From assembly GCF_910579375.1 (NCBI RefSeq), contig NZ_CAJTUJ010000023.1, positions 1 to 26,110 of the forward strand: 26,110 bases of DNA, written 5' to 3'. Below, piece by piece: positions 24,397-26,110 of this stretch. Made by a program: the position numbers and the translations under genes. The stretch's first letter is position 1, and each line of letters begins with the position of its first letter. The notes beneath the pieces are model-generated. The model searched no databases. It had not been told where the DNA came from and worked only from the letters and a program-made list of their open reading frames with translations. The DNA is from an uncultured Rikenella sp. (GTDB taxonomy: Bacteria > Bacteroidota > Bacteroidia > Bacteroidales > Rikenellaceae).

Positions 24397-24427
24397 TTTG
24401 CAGGAACCGGGAAAAAGCGTATCTTTG
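24397..24427 (+). promoter_or_regulatory. Bacteroidota-type promoter of rpmH
   Basis: TTTG (24397-24400), a 19-base spacer and TATCTTTG (24420-24427) match the consensus well. The rpmH start codon is 63 bases downstream. Confidence 0.7.
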
Positions 24428-24489
24428 CCCTGCAATTCCGGCCTCGTGTCGGCAAACCGCGTTGTAAATCAAGAAAATAGAAGATAATC

Positions 24490-24645
24490 ATGAAAAGGAC
24501 TTTCCAACCTTCGCAACGGAAACGCGTCAACAAACACGGTTTCCGTGAACGTATGTCTACTCCGAACGGACGGCGCGTGCTGGCGGCACGGCGGGCCAAG
24601 GGGCGTAAGAAACTGACCGTTTCGGACGAATTCCGTCAGGCATAG
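24490..24645 (+). CDS. rpmH: 50S ribosomal protein L34
   Basis: The protein (51 aa) is a small, Arg/Lys-rich component of the large ribosomal subunit. The sequence MKRTFQPSQRKRVNKHGFR, the phrase RMSTPNGRRVLAARRAKGRK and the short C-terminal tail are diagnostic for L34. It has its own promoter 63 bases upstream. Confidence 0.97.
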   Translation: MKRTFQPSQRKRVNKHGFRERMSTPNGRRVLAARRAKGRKKLTVSDEFRQA

Positions 24646-24777
24646 GTTATACACCTTCCATTCGATACGGGGGCTTTTTGATTTTCAAGGCCCGTCGAGC
24701 CTTCTTTTCCCCACCGGAGCGGGATAAGGAGGCTTTTTCGTAGGAACCCTCCACTCCGTCTCTCCTTGATTAGTGCC

Positions 24778-25908
24778 ATGAATACTCCGCTGCTTCACCA
24801 CCTGCACCTCGCACCCGAAGTCGAACAGATCGCCACAGCGCTGCTGAACCCGGAAAATCCGGCGACAAGCCACCGCCTCACCGACGACGAAGCGCTCACC
24901 CTGATGCGCCAAGCGCCGATCGCCTTGTTGGGCACCCTCGCCGTGGCCCGCAAACGGCAAGTATCGGGCAACGAGGTCTATTACAATCGGAATATCCACA
25001 TCGAACCGACCAACATCTGCGTATTCCGCTGCCGCTTTTGCTCCTATCGGCGCGGAGCGGGCGAACCGGATGCCTGGTACCACGATCTCGACGCGGTGGA
25101 ACAACTGGCCGCCGAACGGCGCGGAGAACCGATTACGGAGGTGCACATCGTGGGCGGGGTACATCCGGAGCACGATTGGGACTACTACTGCGAGATGATC
25201 CGGCGGGTGAAAAAGCAGCTGCCCCACGTAGCGGTCAAGGCCTACACGGCGGTGGAACTGCACTACATCATCTCCAAAGCGGGGCTCACGCTCGCCGAAG
25301 GACTGCAACGGCTCAAAGAGGCGGGCATGGAGGCGATTCCGGGCGGCGGGGCCGAAATCTTCGCACCGGAAATTCGGGAACGGATCTGCCCTGAAAAACC
25401 GACGGCGGAAGAGTGGCTCGCCACGCATGAAGCGGCGCACGGCTTGGGCATCTCCACCAATTGCACGATTCTCTACGGGCACATCGAGAGCTATGAACAC
25501 CGAATCGATCACCTGCGCCGGCTGCGGGAGCTACAGGATCGGACTCATGGATTCGATGCTTTTATCCCGCTGAAATACAGAAACCTGCACAACTCCATGT
25601 CGGCGGTGGGCGAGGTCTCGCTACCGGAGGATATGAAGATGATGGCGCTCTCACGGCTCTACCTGGACAACATCCCGCACATCAAGGCTTACTGGCCGAT
25701 GCTGGGAATCGGAGCGACGGAGCTGGCGCTCTCGTTCGGCGCGGACGACATCGACGGCACCATCGACGACACGACCAAAATCTATTCGATGGCGGGGGCG
25801 GAGGATCAACGACCGCGGCTCTTGACGGAACGAATGGAAAATTTGGTGCGGGCGGCGGGATTCGAACCGGTGGAACGAGACACGTTCTACCGACCGGTCA
25901 AACATTAA
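24778..25908 (+). CDS. mqnE: Aminofutalosine synthase MqnE (radical SAM), menaquinone synthesis
   Basis: The protein (376 aa) is a radical-SAM enzyme of the futalosine pathway to menaquinone. It joins SAM-derived adenosine to the enolpyruvyl-benzoate made by MqnA. The cluster motif CVFRCRFC (Cys81, Cys85, Cys88) is complete. EVHIVGGVHPEHDWDYY, IPGGGAEIF and the C-terminal GADDIDGTI are typical of the MqnE/MqnC group; GGGAEIF with the long C-terminus favours MqnE. ATG at 24778 is preferred over an ATG four codons upstream. No other mqn gene is in the window. Menaquinone would serve the respiratory chain, possibly linked to the hyf-like complex. Confidence 0.9.
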   Translation: MNTPLLHHLHLAPEVEQIATALLNPENPATSHRLTDDEALTLMRQAPIALLGTLAVARKRQVSGNEVYYNRNIHIEPTNICVFRCRFCSYRRGAGEPDAWYHDLDAVEQLAAERRGEPITEVHIVGGVHPEHDWDYYCEMIRRVKKQLPHVAVKAYTAVELHYIISKAGLTLAEGLQRLKEAGMEAIPGGGAEIFAPEIRERICPEKPTAEEWLATHEAAHGLGISTNCTILYGHIESYEHRIDHLRRLRELQDRTHGFDAFIPLKYRNLHNSMSAVGEVSLPEDMKMMALSRLYLDNIPHIKAYWPMLGIGATELALSFGADDIDGTIDDTTKIYSMAGAEDQRPRLLTERMENLVRAAGFEPVERDTFYRPVKH

Positions 25909-25953
25909 TCTTTTTATTTCGTTCGAATATCCGTATTTGCCCCGGCTGATACT

Positions 25954-26110
25954 GTTCTTTTTAACTTCGCTCCGCTCGTTTTCCTCCTCGCCGCTCGGCA
26001 ATTGGCAAACTACGTTTGCATTGCCCTCGCTGGCAGCGTCGGTTGTGAACAAAAAGAACCAAAAAAACTTCAGAGCGCATCCCTACGGGATGCTCTGGCC
26101 GTGTCTGACC
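25954..26110. repeat. Palindromic intergenic element, copy 3, cut by the window end
   Basis: The hairpin A arms GTTCTTTTT (25954-25962) and AAAAAGAAC (26051-26059) are 88 bases apart instead of 2-4. The enlarged loop contains its own hairpin, GGCAAT/ATTGCC enclosing GCAAAC/GTTTGC, at about 25997-26025. Hairpin B, GCATCCC/GGGATGC, follows at 26087-26103 region and is almost the same sequence as in copy 2 (2183-2217). The element runs out of the window before the place of hairpin C. Confidence 0.6.

Overview
The window looks like a chromosomal segment of a high-GC member of the Bacteroidales, most like Alistipes or another Rikenellaceae. The evidence is Bacteroidota-type promoters (TTTG, 19-21 bases, TAnnTTTG), two DUF2807 surface proteins, FISUMP-type gene ends and a hydrogenase-4-like operon. 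The genus is inferred from general features and was not tested by a search. No rRNA, tRNA, CRISPR array, transposase, integrase or reverse transcriptase was seen.

Layout. Bases 1-306 hold large palindromes and the terminator of lepA (minus strand, 307-2094). Bases 2095-2766 are a palindrome-rich intergenic region. Next come two paralogous DUF2807 proteins and a nucleoside phosphorylase (2767-5392, plus strand). Bases 5393-6254 contain one FISUMP-like gene-end cassette and a run of strong hairpins. A plus-strand block follows: dnaN, a DnaQ-type exonuclease, a LysM/periplasmic-binding-fold protein and a membrane-anchored endonuclease/exonuclease/phosphatase protein (6255-11018). On the minus strand, 19838 down to 11008, lie rsmE and a six-gene hydrogenase-4/complex-I-like operon (hyfB, hyfC, hyfE, hyfF, large subunit, ferredoxin-small subunit fusion). 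Bases 19839-20503 carry two more cassettes. The last plus-strand block has an outer-membrane barrel, an O6-alkylguanine methyltransferase, a glycosyltransferase, an ECF-type sigma factor, rsmG, rpmH and the aminofutalosine synthase mqnE (20504-25908). The end of the window repeats the palindromic element of the first intergenic regions.

Main observations. (1) Four dispersed, start-less cassettes, each exactly 60 codons plus stop, encode the C-terminal end of a FISUMP/C-type-lectin-like domain. Their 3' ends are nearly identical at the nucleotide level, past the stop codon, while their interiors are hypervariable. The most variable codons are almost all NNY (34 of 36). This suggests silent donor cassettes for a variable surface protein, or descendants of diversity-generating-retroelement variable regions. 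One cassette sits antisense inside the hydrogenase-like operon. (2) The hydrogenase-like complex has lost the nickel-binding cysteine motifs of its large subunit and three of four proximal-cluster ligands of its small subunit, while keeping one ferredoxin cluster and the proton-pump-like membrane subunits. It fits the poorly understood energy-converting-hydrogenase-related (Ehr) type better than a true hydrogenase. (3) An intergenic element is built of a GTTCT/AGAAC hairpin, a GCATCC/GGATGC hairpin and a long hairpin whose sequence differs between copies while the base pairing is kept.
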